Shown here piece by piece: positions 8,806 to 16,471 of a stretch of DNA of 20,000 nucleotides. Both the position numbers and the translations under genes were made by a program. This DNA is from Eimeria necatrix. Its lineage: Eukaryota > Apicomplexa > Conoidasida > Eucoccidiorida > Eimeriidae. The stretch is from positions 1-20,000 of the forward strand of contig NW_013654807.1 in the NCBI RefSeq assembly GCF_000499385.1, written 5' to 3'. The notes under the pieces were generated by a model. The model had not been told where the DNA came from. It saw nothing but the letters and a program-made list of their open reading frames with translations, and searched no databases. Numbering within the stretch: the stretch's first letter is position 1; every line of letters begins with the position of its first letter.

Positions 8806-11301
8806 GCGGCGGCGGCCTGTACTGCCGGAGTGTGTCTTTGGGGAATAAATGGGAATTTGAAAAAAGAAAATTTGAATTTAAAATTCGGATTTTATTTTTT
8901 TGTTTTCAACAAATTTAAATCCGGAAATAAAGAAATGAATTAAAAATGCATGCAAAGAAAATGCAATTAAAAATGCATGCAAGTGCAAAAAGTGGAAACT
9001 TCAAAAAGCGGAGAAGTCGAAACTTATGCAGCAATAATGGACTTGAATTAATTGCAAAAATGGACTAGCTAGCTAGCTAGCTAGCTAGCTAGCTAGCTAG
9101 CTAGCTAGCTAGCTAGCTAGAAAAAATGGAAACTTTGCAAATTAAAAAATAAATAAATTCGAAAGTGGAAAAGGCTGGAGATTTAATTCCATTTTTGCAT
9201 TTGAAATGGAAGTATTGGCGGTTCAGGTGTACGTACACCCCGGGCGCGGATTTCAGGTGTACGTACACCGCAGCTGCATGCAGTGCACGTACACCGCAGC
9301 TGCATGCAGTGTACGTACACCTGGAGTGTGCATGCAGGTGGGACCCGAAGAAGAGAAAATATGTTTTAATGCGAATTGACAGTGCTTCTGGATTGCCAGT
9401 AAAGAGACAGAAAAAAGGAGAAAAAGAAGAAAGAAAAATGCAAGTTTCAAACCCTTTTTTGCTTTTTTCTTTTTTCTTTTTGCATTCTTTTGTTTCTTTT
9501 TTTCCGCTTTTTTTCCTCCTTTTGTTCTCCACTTTATTTCCCTTTTCTGTCTTTTCTATCTCTCTCTTTTTCTTCCTTTTTGTCTCCTTTTGTTTTCTTT
9601 TTCTTTCTGTCTTTTTTGTTCTTGTTTCTCCCTCTCGTCTCTTTTTTCTCTCTTTTAATTTCTTTTTGTCTTTTTTTAATTTCTTTTAATTTCTTTTAAT
9701 ATCCTTCAATTTAATTTTATAGATTTTGAATTCCGTTTCTCTCATTTCTTTTTTCTCTGCATTGCATCCTTTGCCTGGCCGCACTTCAAACCCCAAACCC
9801 CAAACCCTAAACCCTAAACCCTAAACCCTAAACCCTCGCTTTGCGTGTTTCGGGCCTCAGCAGCTGCGCCTTTCGCTACGCCCAGTGGTCCAAAATAACA
9901 AAACAGAGAATTCCAAAACTGGGAGAAATCGAAAACCCTAATTTAAACCCCCCGGAGCGCAGCAGCAGCCGCGCCCGCCGCACAGGTCAGCAGGGTTTAG
10001 GGTTTAGGGTTTAGGGTTTAGGGTTTAGGGTTTAGGGTTTAGGGTTTAGGGTTTGGGGTTTAGGGGGGGTTTAGGGGGGGGCTGGTGGCATTCAGAGGAC
10101 GCACTCGAGGCCCTTGAAGGCCTCAGAAGGCGTCGCGTCGAGGGTTTGAAAACCACGGCTTAGGGTTTAGGGTTTAGGGTTTAGGGTTTAGGGTTTGTTG
10201 GTGTTCAGAAGAGCCTCTAGAAACTGATGAAACCCCCAGCAACAAAATTCGCTTCTTGCCGCTGCATTCCAAACACCTAGGTAAGGGCTTAGGGTTTAGG
10301 GTTTAGGGTTTAGGGTTTAGGGTTTAGGGTCTCAGCAGCATCTAAAGACCCCGGGCTATTCGTCCACCGAGATGTTGCTGCAGTGCGGCTGCCACTGCGT
10401 TGCTGTTGCTGCTTTGCTGCTGCTGCTTTGCTGCTGCTGCTTTGCTGCTGCTCTGCTGCTGCTTTGCTGCTGCTGCTGCTGCTGTTTCAACGGAGTGTCT
10501 GATCCATTTAATAATTAATTCCTCATTCTTCATTATTTATCTATTCATCTATTTATTATTTATTTATTTATTTATTTATTTATTATTTATTATTTATTTA
10601 TTATTTATTTATTTATTTAGGCATTAAAGAGGCGCTGCAGAAGGGGGCCCCGCTAACTCACAAGCAAACTCGAATTGCAAAGAAATTAATTCAAAAAGAA
10701 ATAAATTTAAATTCAAAAACGGATTTGCAAAAAGGCAAAAAGAAGGGCCCTGAGGTGTACGGACAGCTCAAGACTGTGCAGCAGGCAAGAGCGACAAAAT
10801 GCATTTTCTTTTTTCATTTTTTTCTTTTTTCTCTCTTTTCTTTCTTTTCTTTTTTTTCTTTTTTTCTTTTTCTTTTTTCTTTCTTTTACTTCTTTTGCTT
10901 TTCTTCCGGTGTTCTTTCGTTTCCTTTTTGTTCATTTGTGTCTCCTTTTGTTTCTCTCCGTTTCTTTATTCAATTGTTTTTTTATTTTTTATTTTTGTTC
11001 TTTTTGGATTCTTTTTATCTCCTTTTTGTTTTTTGGCATTTGTTTCTTTTTGTCTTTTTCTGTTGCATTTAAGAGCAGCGCGTGCTGCTGCATGCGTCTG
11101 AAGCAGTCTTTTGTTTGTTTAATTTCTTTTTGTTTTTATTCTAATTTCTTTTTGTTTTTAAATTTAAATATCTTTTTGTTTTTAAATTCTTTAATTTCTT
11201 TTTAATTTATTTCCACTCAGCAGCTCCTTTGCATGCAGATTGCAAAAGGAAGAAAACGCGAAGAGCAGCGGCGGCTCAAAAACGCCCCCAAGGGCAAAAG
11301 A

Positions 11302-11341
<40 letters not shown>

Positions 11342-11445
11342 AAAGCAAATGGATGAAGAAGCAAGCGTTCAAAATCGCGAAGAAAGGAGCCCCCAACAGA
11401 TCGTTTGCAATCAAAAAAGTGAAAAAGCGCAAAACGAGGGTTTAG
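5515..11445 (+). CDS. DBP10: DBP10/DDX54-family DEAD-box ATP-dependent RNA helicase, nine exons
   Basis: Nine exons: 5515-6348, 6559-6706, 6969-7110, 7275-8708, 9338-9439, 9864-9985, 10209-10280, 10621-10784, 11224-11445. They total 3,240 nt (1,079 aa), with every junction in phase. Seen in the protein: Q-motif FRVPTPVQ (58-65), Walker A GRTGSGKT (82-89), PTREL (116-120), TPGR (165-168), motif II as VEAD (189-192), SAS (220-222), motif IV VFVNTR (from 283), TDVAARGID (336-344) and [11 protein letters not shown] (365-375). Exons 5-9 carry [28 protein letters not shown] and a Lys/Arg-rich tail, matching the DBP10 C-terminal domain. The family acts in the nucleolus in 60S ribosomal-subunit assembly. 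Exon 4 is swollen by Ala, Gln and Ser tracts, so the protein is longer than human DDX54. The ATG has purine at -3 and G at +4. Two introns appear to be GC-AG. Least certain are the start of exon 2 (6559 or 6562), the end of exon 5 (9439 or 9443) and the start of exon 6 (9861, 9864 or 9886). Confidence 0.9.
5535..5600 (+). repeat. GGGGCCCC-rich tandem tract in the DBP10 N-terminus
   Basis: Alternating runs of G and C (GAGGGGCCCCCC-like 12-nt units) encode a Pro/Gly/Glu-rich stretch, [17 protein letters not shown], before the Q-motif. The DNA is strongly self-complementary. It is coding and in frame with the helicase. Confidence 0.8.
6349..6558 (+). repeat. DBP10 intron 1: C-rich then G-rich telomere-like arrays
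   Basis: The intron opens GTAAACCC and runs straight into seven AAACCCT units (6351-6399). A unique segment (6400-6485) follows, then about ten TTTAGGG units (6486-6554), which end at the acceptor AG. The two arrays are inverted relative to each other and could pair into a long hairpin in the transcript. The unique middle could encode a short Leu/Pro-rich piece but has no AG in front of it, so I keep it intronic. Confidence 0.85.
6707..6968 (+). repeat. DBP10 intron 2: mostly telomere-like arrays
   Basis: The donor CGAAAAC|GTAAACCC merges into ten C-rich heptamers (6708-6778). After a GC-rich spacer comes a degenerate C-rich array with CCCCAAA variants (6838-6907), then short G-rich TTTAGGG pieces (6924-6963) leading to the acceptor GGTTTGCAG at 6968. 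Splicing restores [18 protein letters not shown] across the junction, which supports both ends strongly. Confidence 0.9.
7111..7274 (+). other. DBP10 intron 3
   Basis: A 164-nt intron from GGGAG|GTGCGC to a T-rich tract and TCCCCAG|GGAG. Joining gives [11 protein letters not shown] followed by [14 protein letters not shown], as expected after motif VI. The donor overlaps a degenerate palindrome copy (GGTGCGCGTACACC, 7110-7123). Confidence 0.88.
8709..9337 (+). repeat. DBP10 intron 4: CAG run, AGCT array and nested palindromes
   Basis: The donor AAAGAAA|GTAAGC passes directly into a CAG run (8713-8803, one GTAGCAG interruption near 8751). AT-rich sequence follows with two TGCATGC sites (about 8946 and 8972), a pure CTAG/AGCT tetramer array (about 9065-9120), then four copies of the GGTGTACGTACACC family (9226-9321). 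The acceptor is GCATGCAG at 9337. Splicing joins EKRK to WDPKKRKYV in phase. Confidence 0.85.
9226..9321. repeat. Palindrome cluster: 30-bp and 26-bp spaced copies
   Basis: GGTGTACGTACACC occurs at 9226-9239 and 9256-9269, each preceded by TTCA. From 9261 a 26-bp unit repeats, consisting of ACGTACACCGCAGC followed by the palindrome TGCATGCA and GTGC or GTGT. Its copies begin at 9261, 9287 and 9313 (partial). Two different palindromes therefore alternate. Confidence 0.9.
9440..9863 (+). other. DBP10 intron 5, probable GC-AG, pyrimidine-rich
   Basis: A probable GCAAGT donor at 9440 leads into a long T-rich tract (9450-9740). A telomere-like array follows (9788-9837, the first units CCCCAAA). 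The acceptor is CTCAGCAG, with the exon starting at 9861 or 9864. Only the GC donor gives the phase needed to keep [13 protein letters not shown] in frame. A GT at 9444 with an acceptor at 9885 is an alternative that drops CAFRYAQ. Confidence 0.6.
9986..10208 (+). repeat. DBP10 intron 6: two G-rich telomere-like arrays
   Basis: The donor CACAG|GTCAGCAGGG runs into TTTAGGG units (9993-10070, ending in degenerate G-runs). A unique GC-rich piece follows, then a second array (10160-10197) just before the TTGGTGTTCAG acceptor. Splicing yields RRT then [19 protein letters not shown] in phase. Confidence 0.85.
10281..10620 (+). repeat. DBP10 intron 7: telomere-like array, CTG tracts, TTTA microsatellite
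   Basis: A strong CTAG|GTAAGG donor is followed by TTTAGGG units (10289-10330). CTG/GCTTTG tracts come next (10400-10483), then a TTTA/TTAT microsatellite (about 10533-10619) whose end, ATTTATTTAG, is itself the acceptor. Splicing joins SKHL to [16 protein letters not shown] in phase. Confidence 0.85.
10785..11223 (+). other. DBP10 intron 8, probable GC-AG, T-rich
   Basis: No suitable GT follows the conserved LKTVQQ, but CAG|GCAAGA at 10784/10785 fits the GC-donor consensus and is phase 0. The intron is almost wholly T-rich and ends in TTCCACTCAGCAG (exon start 11224, or 11221 with one extra Gln). A weak alternative donor is GTGCAG at 10776. Confidence 0.65.
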
Positions 11446-11475
11446 GGTTTAGGGTTTAGGGTTTAGGGTTTGGGG
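11438..11475 (+). repeat. Telomere-like array supplying the DBP10 stop codon
   Basis: Five TTTAGGG-like units begin within the last codons. The final codons AGG GTT TAG (11437-11445) are already the repeat, so the heptamer provides the TAG stop. The last unit is TTTGGGG. Confidence 0.9.
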
Positions 11476-12692
11476 CCTGTTGGCTGGAAACCCCAAACGA
11501 GGGTTTTGCGAAGGGGCGCATGCATGTGCGCTTTCTCAAATATTCAGAAATGCATTTAATGCATTTTTATTTTGCAAAATATTTTTGTCATTAAACTCTT
11601 TAGAGAGAAAAGAGTCTATTTGCACAATATGTTGGGGTGTACGTACACCCGAGCTGTCCCAGACAAACCTGAAAACTTGCTTTAAACAACTCGCTGCGGC
11701 TCTCGAGTTCTGCTCTAGGGTTTAGGGTTTAGGGTTTAGGGTTTAGGGTTTGGGGCGGGCTGGGCGAGGGGAGGAGGGTTTGCCTTTCGTCTTTCCGCTG
11801 GCCTGGCGCGGTGTACATACACCCGGGCGGCGAAAAGCAGGGTTTTGGGCGCTGCTTTTAAAGTTCTTTGAAGTGGAGTTTAGAGAGCGCAAAAGGGGTC
11901 AAAGAGAGGCAAATAAGTTGCTAGTTTCGTTTAAAAGTGGCAGGAGCTGCTAAAAGGTTTATTTAAGTTCTGAAAAGTGGAAAAAAAATGAAAAAAAGGC
12001 GTGTTCCGGGCGGGCGCGTCGGGTGTATGTACACCCCGCGGCAGGTGACCATACACCCGGGGCGGCGGAAAGCGCGCGAAAGCAGCGGAAAAAGCGGAGA
12101 ATTTGTTGGCAAAAATAAGTTTAGGAGTTTTAAAAGAGTTTAGTTTGGGAATTGGGAAGTGTTTGGAGCGAAAGGGTGGAAAAGAAAGCAGGTTTCCCGG
12201 TGCGGGTGGCGGCGGGTGTACGGACAGCGCGCGTGGGGCGCCGCTAGGGCAAAATTTTGGCGGCTATTTTTCGCCTTTGAGAGTTTTGGCATAAATAATA
12301 AATGCATTTAAGATAGCTGAGTTGCAAAAGGGGGAAAAAAGAGTCCGGGGGAGTGGCGAGGCGAGCAGCAACTCCCCTAGGTGCCGCGGCAGCATGCTGC
12401 TGCTGCTGCTGCTGCTGGGGCGGAGTTGGGCGTTTCTGCGCGCGAAGAAGTGGAATTCGGAGAAGAATTGAATTTAATTTGTCTTTATTTCCTTCTTTAG
12501 ACTTTTTAAATCCCCAAAGACCCACAAAGTGCCCTGCGCGGCGCTGCGGGGCTGTGTGGCTGCAGGGCGTCCGCAGGCTGGGGTGTATGTACACTTGAGT
12601 CCTCCGGCTGCTGCTGCTGCCTCCCAAACAACAGCTTTAGTGTCTCTCTGAGCAGCTGCTGCCTCTCCCGCGCCCGCGAAGGCCGCCGCCGC

Positions 12693-12747
<55 letters not shown>
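11446..12747. other. Intergenic region between DBP10 and the PTB-like gene, palindrome-rich
   Basis: No supported gene. Contents are the array tail, a second TTTAGGG array (11716-11753), and palindrome-family copies at 11636-11649 (perfect), 11810-11823, 12022-12035, 12044-12057, 12215-12228 and 12582-12595. There are short CTG runs at 12393-12417 and 12678-12747; the second lies directly against the ATG at 12748. It should contain the 3' UTR of DBP10 and the promoter and 5' UTR of the next gene. PTB proteins often have a further N-terminal RRM; I searched here for one by eye and did not find it. Confidence 0.55.
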
Positions 12748-12940
12748 ATGCTGCAAGACCAGCAGTCCCCTGCTGCCCTCCACCCAAGGGCCCCCAAAAC
12801 AATGGACCCCCAGCCCCCGGGGGCCCCCGGGGCCCCCGGCCGCGTGCTGCTGGCTTCTGTCTCGAACATAAAGTACCCTGTGGACTTGGACTTGATTCAC
12901 CATCTCTTTTCCAGATTCGGAGAAGTCGAGAAGGTGAGCT

Positions 12941-12985
<45 letters not shown>

Positions 12986-13909
12986 GGGTGGGAGTTAGTC
13001 GGGGTGGGAGTGGGGTTGAGGCGGCGGAAGCAGCTGCTGCAGCAGCAGCAGCAGTTGCTGCTGCAGCAGCAGCTGCTGCTGCTGCTGCAGCAGTGGGTGT
13101 AGGGGCAGGTAGCGGCGGCGCCGAGGGTTTAGGGTTTGGGAGTTAGTGGCCATACCTCCGGGGCGTAGGAAGGGTTTGCTGGCGAGGGTTTAGGGTTTAG
13201 GGTTTAGGGTTTAGGGTTTAGGGTTTAGGGTGTATATCTGCACTGCCCGTCTCCCTCCGGCGCTATCGTAGTTCAAAAGAAAGGGTTTCCGCAGCTCACC
13301 CCCCCCCTCCCGCTGCATCCCCCCTCGAGGGTTTAGGGTTTAGGGTTTAGGGTTTAGGGTTTGCGCAGATCGTGAGTTTCTTCAAAACCCCGAGTTTGTA
13401 CCAGGCCCTCGTCCAGTTTGCTTCTGCAGCACAAGCCCGCGAGGCGCTGCTGCACCTCCACAACCGCAACATTTACGACGACTGCAACACTTTGCAGCTG
13501 CAGCAGAGTCGGCTGCAGCAGCTGACAGTGAAGGCCAATTCTTCGCGGTCTTGGGACTATACTCAGGATTCCGGGGGGCCTCGTGCTGCTGCTGCTGCTG
13601 CTGCTGCAGCGCAGCAGCAGCAGCAGCAGCAGCAGCAGGGGGTGGTGTTGGCCGGGGTGGCCGGGGTGGGCGTGGGGGGCCAGCAGCCGCCCGCGCCGCA
13701 GCAGCAGCGGCACTTCTTCGCGCCGTATGCTGCGCTGCAGCAGCAGCAGCAGCAGCTGCTGCAGCAGCAGCAGCAGCAGCAGCAGCAGCTCTTTCCCCTC
13801 GAAAGGCTGCCTCAGGAACTCAGAGACATCGACTTCGAATACGCAAACCCTTCACAAACCCCCGTCATCATCGTCTACAACATCCCAGCCTCCGTCAACA
13901 TCCAGATGG

Positions 13910-13976
<67 letters not shown>

Positions 13977-14089
13977 TGGGTTTCTTCGTTTTGTTGCGGG
14001 TGCAGCTGCGCGCAGGGGCGCGTTCTGTCGCTTTGCTGCTGCTCGCCTGCTGCAGCCGTTTAAACTGAACTGCGTTTGCGTTTGCTTCC

Positions 14090-14139
<50 letters not shown>

Positions 14140-14587
14140 AGCTGTTTAACCTGTTCAGCTTGTACGGAAGTGTTTTGCGAATTAAAATTCTGAAAGAAAG
14201 ACCCGACACGGCTTTGATCCAATACGCCCTTCCTTTCTACGCAACCATTGCCCAGAGACTCATGCTCGTGAGGGTTTAGGGTTTAGGGTTTAGGGTTTAG
14301 GGTTTAGGGTTTGGGGTTTAGGGTTTAGGGTTTAGGGTTTTGTTGCTGCTGCGTGTTGGGGCTTTTGTGGCCCGAGTTCTTGATGGCAATTCCATTAAAC
14401 TAAATAACTAATTATTTCTTTTATTAATTAATAAAAGAAATGTTTCAATTTAATTAATTAAATCAAATTAATTAAATTAATTAAATTAAATTAAATTAAT
14501 TTATTTTATTTTATTTTTAGGGGGCAGTTTGCGAAGGCCAGGAGCTGCAGATGACCCTCAGCCGCAACAAGGAAGTGCGGCTGCCGT

Positions 14588-14630
<43 letters not shown>

Positions 14631-14935
14631 CTCAGCAGCAGCAGAAGACGAAAAACGCACTGTGGCCTTCACCATGAAGGACCAAAGATACGGGGTGAGC
14701 TGCTGCTGCTAGCTGCTGCTGCTGCTGCTGCTGCTGCTAGCTGCTGCAGTGAGCTGCTGCTGCTAGCTGCTGCAGCGGGTTGCTGCTGCTGGCTGCTGCT
14801 GCTGCCGCAGCTAGCTGTCCACATGTACAGTGCAGCTAGCAAGCTAGCTAGCTAGCTAGCCAGCTAACTAGCTAGCCAGCTAGCTAGCTAGTGGGGAAGC
14901 TTGCATCGAAGAGGACGCCTAAATGCCTGCTGCCT

Positions 14936-14996
<61 letters not shown>

Positions 14997-15777
14997 AGGC
15001 GGAAGACATAGAGAAGTACGTGAAGAGCGCATGCAAGCCGACGCGGACAGTGTTTGTGGCCAACATAAACGAAGCAGCAACAACAGAAGACATAATAGAG
15101 TTGTTTAAAAATCAGGGAAAAGTGAACAAAATAAACTTCAAAAAGCCGAAAAACGAAAACAGCAAAACCAAACTCTGCATCATGGAGTTGGAAAGCGAAG
15201 AAAAGGTAAACAAACAGTGCTTTCTTTCTTCCGAAAATAAATCAAATGGAGTTTTATTTCATTTTTATTTTATTTTATTTCTTTTTATTTCTTTTTTTTC
15301 TTTTTTTCTCCTTTTCCGCTTTTCTTGAACTCGCGTTCAAACGCGGGGTGTACGTACACCCCACTCCCCTGTTCGCTTTCAAAACTCCGGTCCTCCACTT
15401 TGCCATTTTATGTTTATATTTATATTTATTTTTTGTTTTGTTTTTATATTTTATAATTTTATTTTATATTTCTGTTTATATTTTGCACTAAAAGTTGCAA
15501 AATGCTGCGTTTGCAGCACCTGTACGTACACCCGGTGGCTTCTGTTCTGGATTTGCAATTTCTTTCGCCGTTTTGCAATTTGAATTCCATTTTAATTTAT
15601 TCTTTCTTTTATTTTTAATTTTATAATTTTAAATTATATTTATTTGTTTTTTTTCAAATTTTTATTTCAAACTTTTCAACTTTTTGTCTTCAGGCCATTA
15701 GCGCCGTCATGCATCTCCACAATTACGATTTCATGGGCAGGTCACTCAAGGTGGCCTTTTCAAAAAGCGTTATTTAG
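12748..15777 (+). CDS. PTB: Polypyrimidine-tract-binding (PTB/hnRNP L-like) protein, three RRMs, six exons
   Basis: Six exons: 12748-12933, 13369-13908, 14142-14267, 14521-14694, 14999-15205, 15694-15777. They total 1,317 nt (438 aa), all introns phase 0. RRM A spans residues 33 to about 120 (VLLASVSNIKYPVDLDLIHH, then NRNIYDDCNTLQ and SWDYT), closely resembling RRM2 of animal PTB. RRM B spans about 226-312 (VIIVYNIPASVNIQM, FSLYGSVLRIKIL, LQMTLSRNKEVRLP), like PTB RRM3. RRM C spans about 358-438 (RTVFVANINE, VMHLHNYDFMGRSLKVAF) and ends FSKSVI, almost the same as the C-terminus of animal PTB. The family binds CU-rich RNA and regulates splicing and mRNA fate; a nuclear role is likely. There is no RRM1 equivalent. 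Gln/Ala tracts fill the RRM A-B linker. An in-frame ATG at 12802 has A at -3 and G at +4 and may be the true start; the ATG at 12748 abuts a CTG run. The weakest splice site is the GTCCGC donor at 13909. Confidence 0.88.
12934..13368 (+). repeat. PTB-like gene intron 1: CAG/CTG and telomere-like arrays
   Basis: The donor GAGAAG|GTGAGCTGC passes into a CAG run (12942-12981). Mixed CAG/CTG follows (13032-13092), then TTTAGGG arrays at 13185-13230 and 13328-13362. The last array ends in GGGTTTGCGCAG, which is the acceptor. Splicing joins FGEVEK to IVSFFKTPSLYQALVQF, completing the RRM. Confidence 0.88.
13909..14141 (+). repeat. PTB-like gene intron 2 bounded by CTG tracts
   Basis: The intron begins GTCCGCTGC inside a CTG run (13913-13972) and ends in a second CTG run (14092-14138) followed by CAG as the acceptor. 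Joining IPASVNIQM to LFNLFSLYGSVLRI matches the helix and strand order of PTB RRM3. Confidence 0.8.
14268..14520 (+). repeat. PTB-like gene intron 3: telomere-like array and AT-rich 3' part
   Basis: The donor CTC|GTGAGGG merges into about ten TTTAGGG units (14271-14340, one TTTGGGG). An AATT/TTAAA-rich tract (14398-14518) ends in TTATTTTTAG as the acceptor. Splicing joins AQRLML to GAVCEGQELQMTL. Confidence 0.88.
14695..14998 (+). repeat. PTB-like gene intron 4: CTG tracts and AGCT array
   Basis: The donor TACGGG|GTGAGCTGC runs into CTG/CTAG tracts (14700-14805). A CTAG/AGCT array (14834-14892) and a CTG run (14939-14993) follow, and the run ends in CAG as the acceptor. Splicing joins KDQRYG to AEDIEKYVKSACKP. 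Confidence 0.88.
15206..15693 (+). other. PTB-like gene intron 5, AT-rich with two palindrome copies
   Basis: A GAAAAG|GTAAAC donor and a TTTTTGTCTTCAG acceptor. The interior is T- and AT-rich and contains palindrome-family copies at 15347-15360 (perfect) and 15519-15532 (one base from perfect). Splicing joins ELESEEK to AISAVMHLHNYDF. Confidence 0.9.
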
Positions 15778-16079
15778 CTGCTGCAGCAGCAGCAGCAGCA
15801 GCAGCAGTTGCTGCAGCAGCTACCGCAGCAGCAGCAGCAGCAGCAGCTACTGCAGCAACAGCAGCAGCTACTGCAGCAGCAGCAGCAGCTACTGCAGCAG
15901 CAGCAGCAGCAGCAGCAGCGGCTACAGCAGCAGCAGCAGCAGCAGCTACTGCAGCAATAGCAGCAGCAGCAGCTACTGCTGCAGCAGCAGCAGCAGCAGC
16001 AGCTACATCCGCAGCAGCGAGCAAAACGGCTGCAGCAGCAACAGAGTGACGGAAAGGGGCTCTACTGCTGTTGCAGGAG

Positions 16080-16117
<38 letters not shown>

Positions 16118-16195
16118 AGAGCGGCTGCTGCGTATATGAATGTGCTTGCGCAGAAGGAAGTGGATTGGTATTTAGATTGTTGCTTATTAATTTAA
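15778..16195 (+). repeat. CAG-rich tract after the PTB-like stop codon, probable 3' UTR
   Basis: CAG/CTG tracts begin immediately after the TAG and run to about 16125, with frequent CAGCTACTGCAG-type interruptions. Open frames across it (poly-Ser on plus, poly-Ala on minus) have no recognisable unique part. AATAAA-like sequence near 16200 could serve for polyadenylation, but AT-rich DNA makes this unspecific. Confidence 0.6.
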
Positions 16196-16220
16196 ATGTA
16201 AATAAATAAATAAGTAATTT

Positions 16221-16253
<33 letters not shown>

Positions 16254-16256
16254 TTC
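16196..16256. repeat. AAAT/TTTA microsatellite
   Basis: AAATAAATAAATAA on the left and (ATTT)n on the right, separated by a short AATT-rich centre. The two halves are complementary and could form a hairpin. Confidence 0.85.
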
Positions 16257-16337
16257 GGTGAGGCTTTTTCTCTGCTAAACAAATTCCTAAATAGCTGCAT
16301 CGCAAATGTGTCTCCCGAAGCTCCCGGCTCGCGGCTT

Positions 16338-16386
16338 CTTAGGGTTTAGGGTTTAGGGTTTAGGGTTTAGGGTTTAGGGTTTGGGG
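16338..16386. repeat. Telomere-like array, G-rich on plus
   Basis: About seven TTTAGGG units ending in TTTGGGG. Confidence 0.95.
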
Positions 16387-16436
16387 CTGTGGAGCCCCGG
16401 AGCGCGAGCTGGAGCGGGGGGGGGTAGTTGTGTTTC

Positions 16437-16471
16437 GAGGGTTTAGGGTTTAGGGTTTAGGGTTTAGGGTT
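16437..16471. repeat. Telomere-like array, G-rich on plus
   Basis: About five TTTAGGG units, 50 bp after the previous array and separated from it by a G-rich spacer. Confidence 0.95.

Noticed and set aside
9113..9689. Lys/Phe-rich ORFs in the T-rich tract of DBP10 intron 5 and the minus frame opposite.
   Set aside because: They arise from the pyrimidine-rich intron; only the short part 9338-9439 on plus is conserved.
15770..16195. Poly-Ser or poly-Ala ORFs after the PTB-like gene.
   Set aside because: They lie in the CAG-rich 3' region, with no unique domain and no start or splice support.
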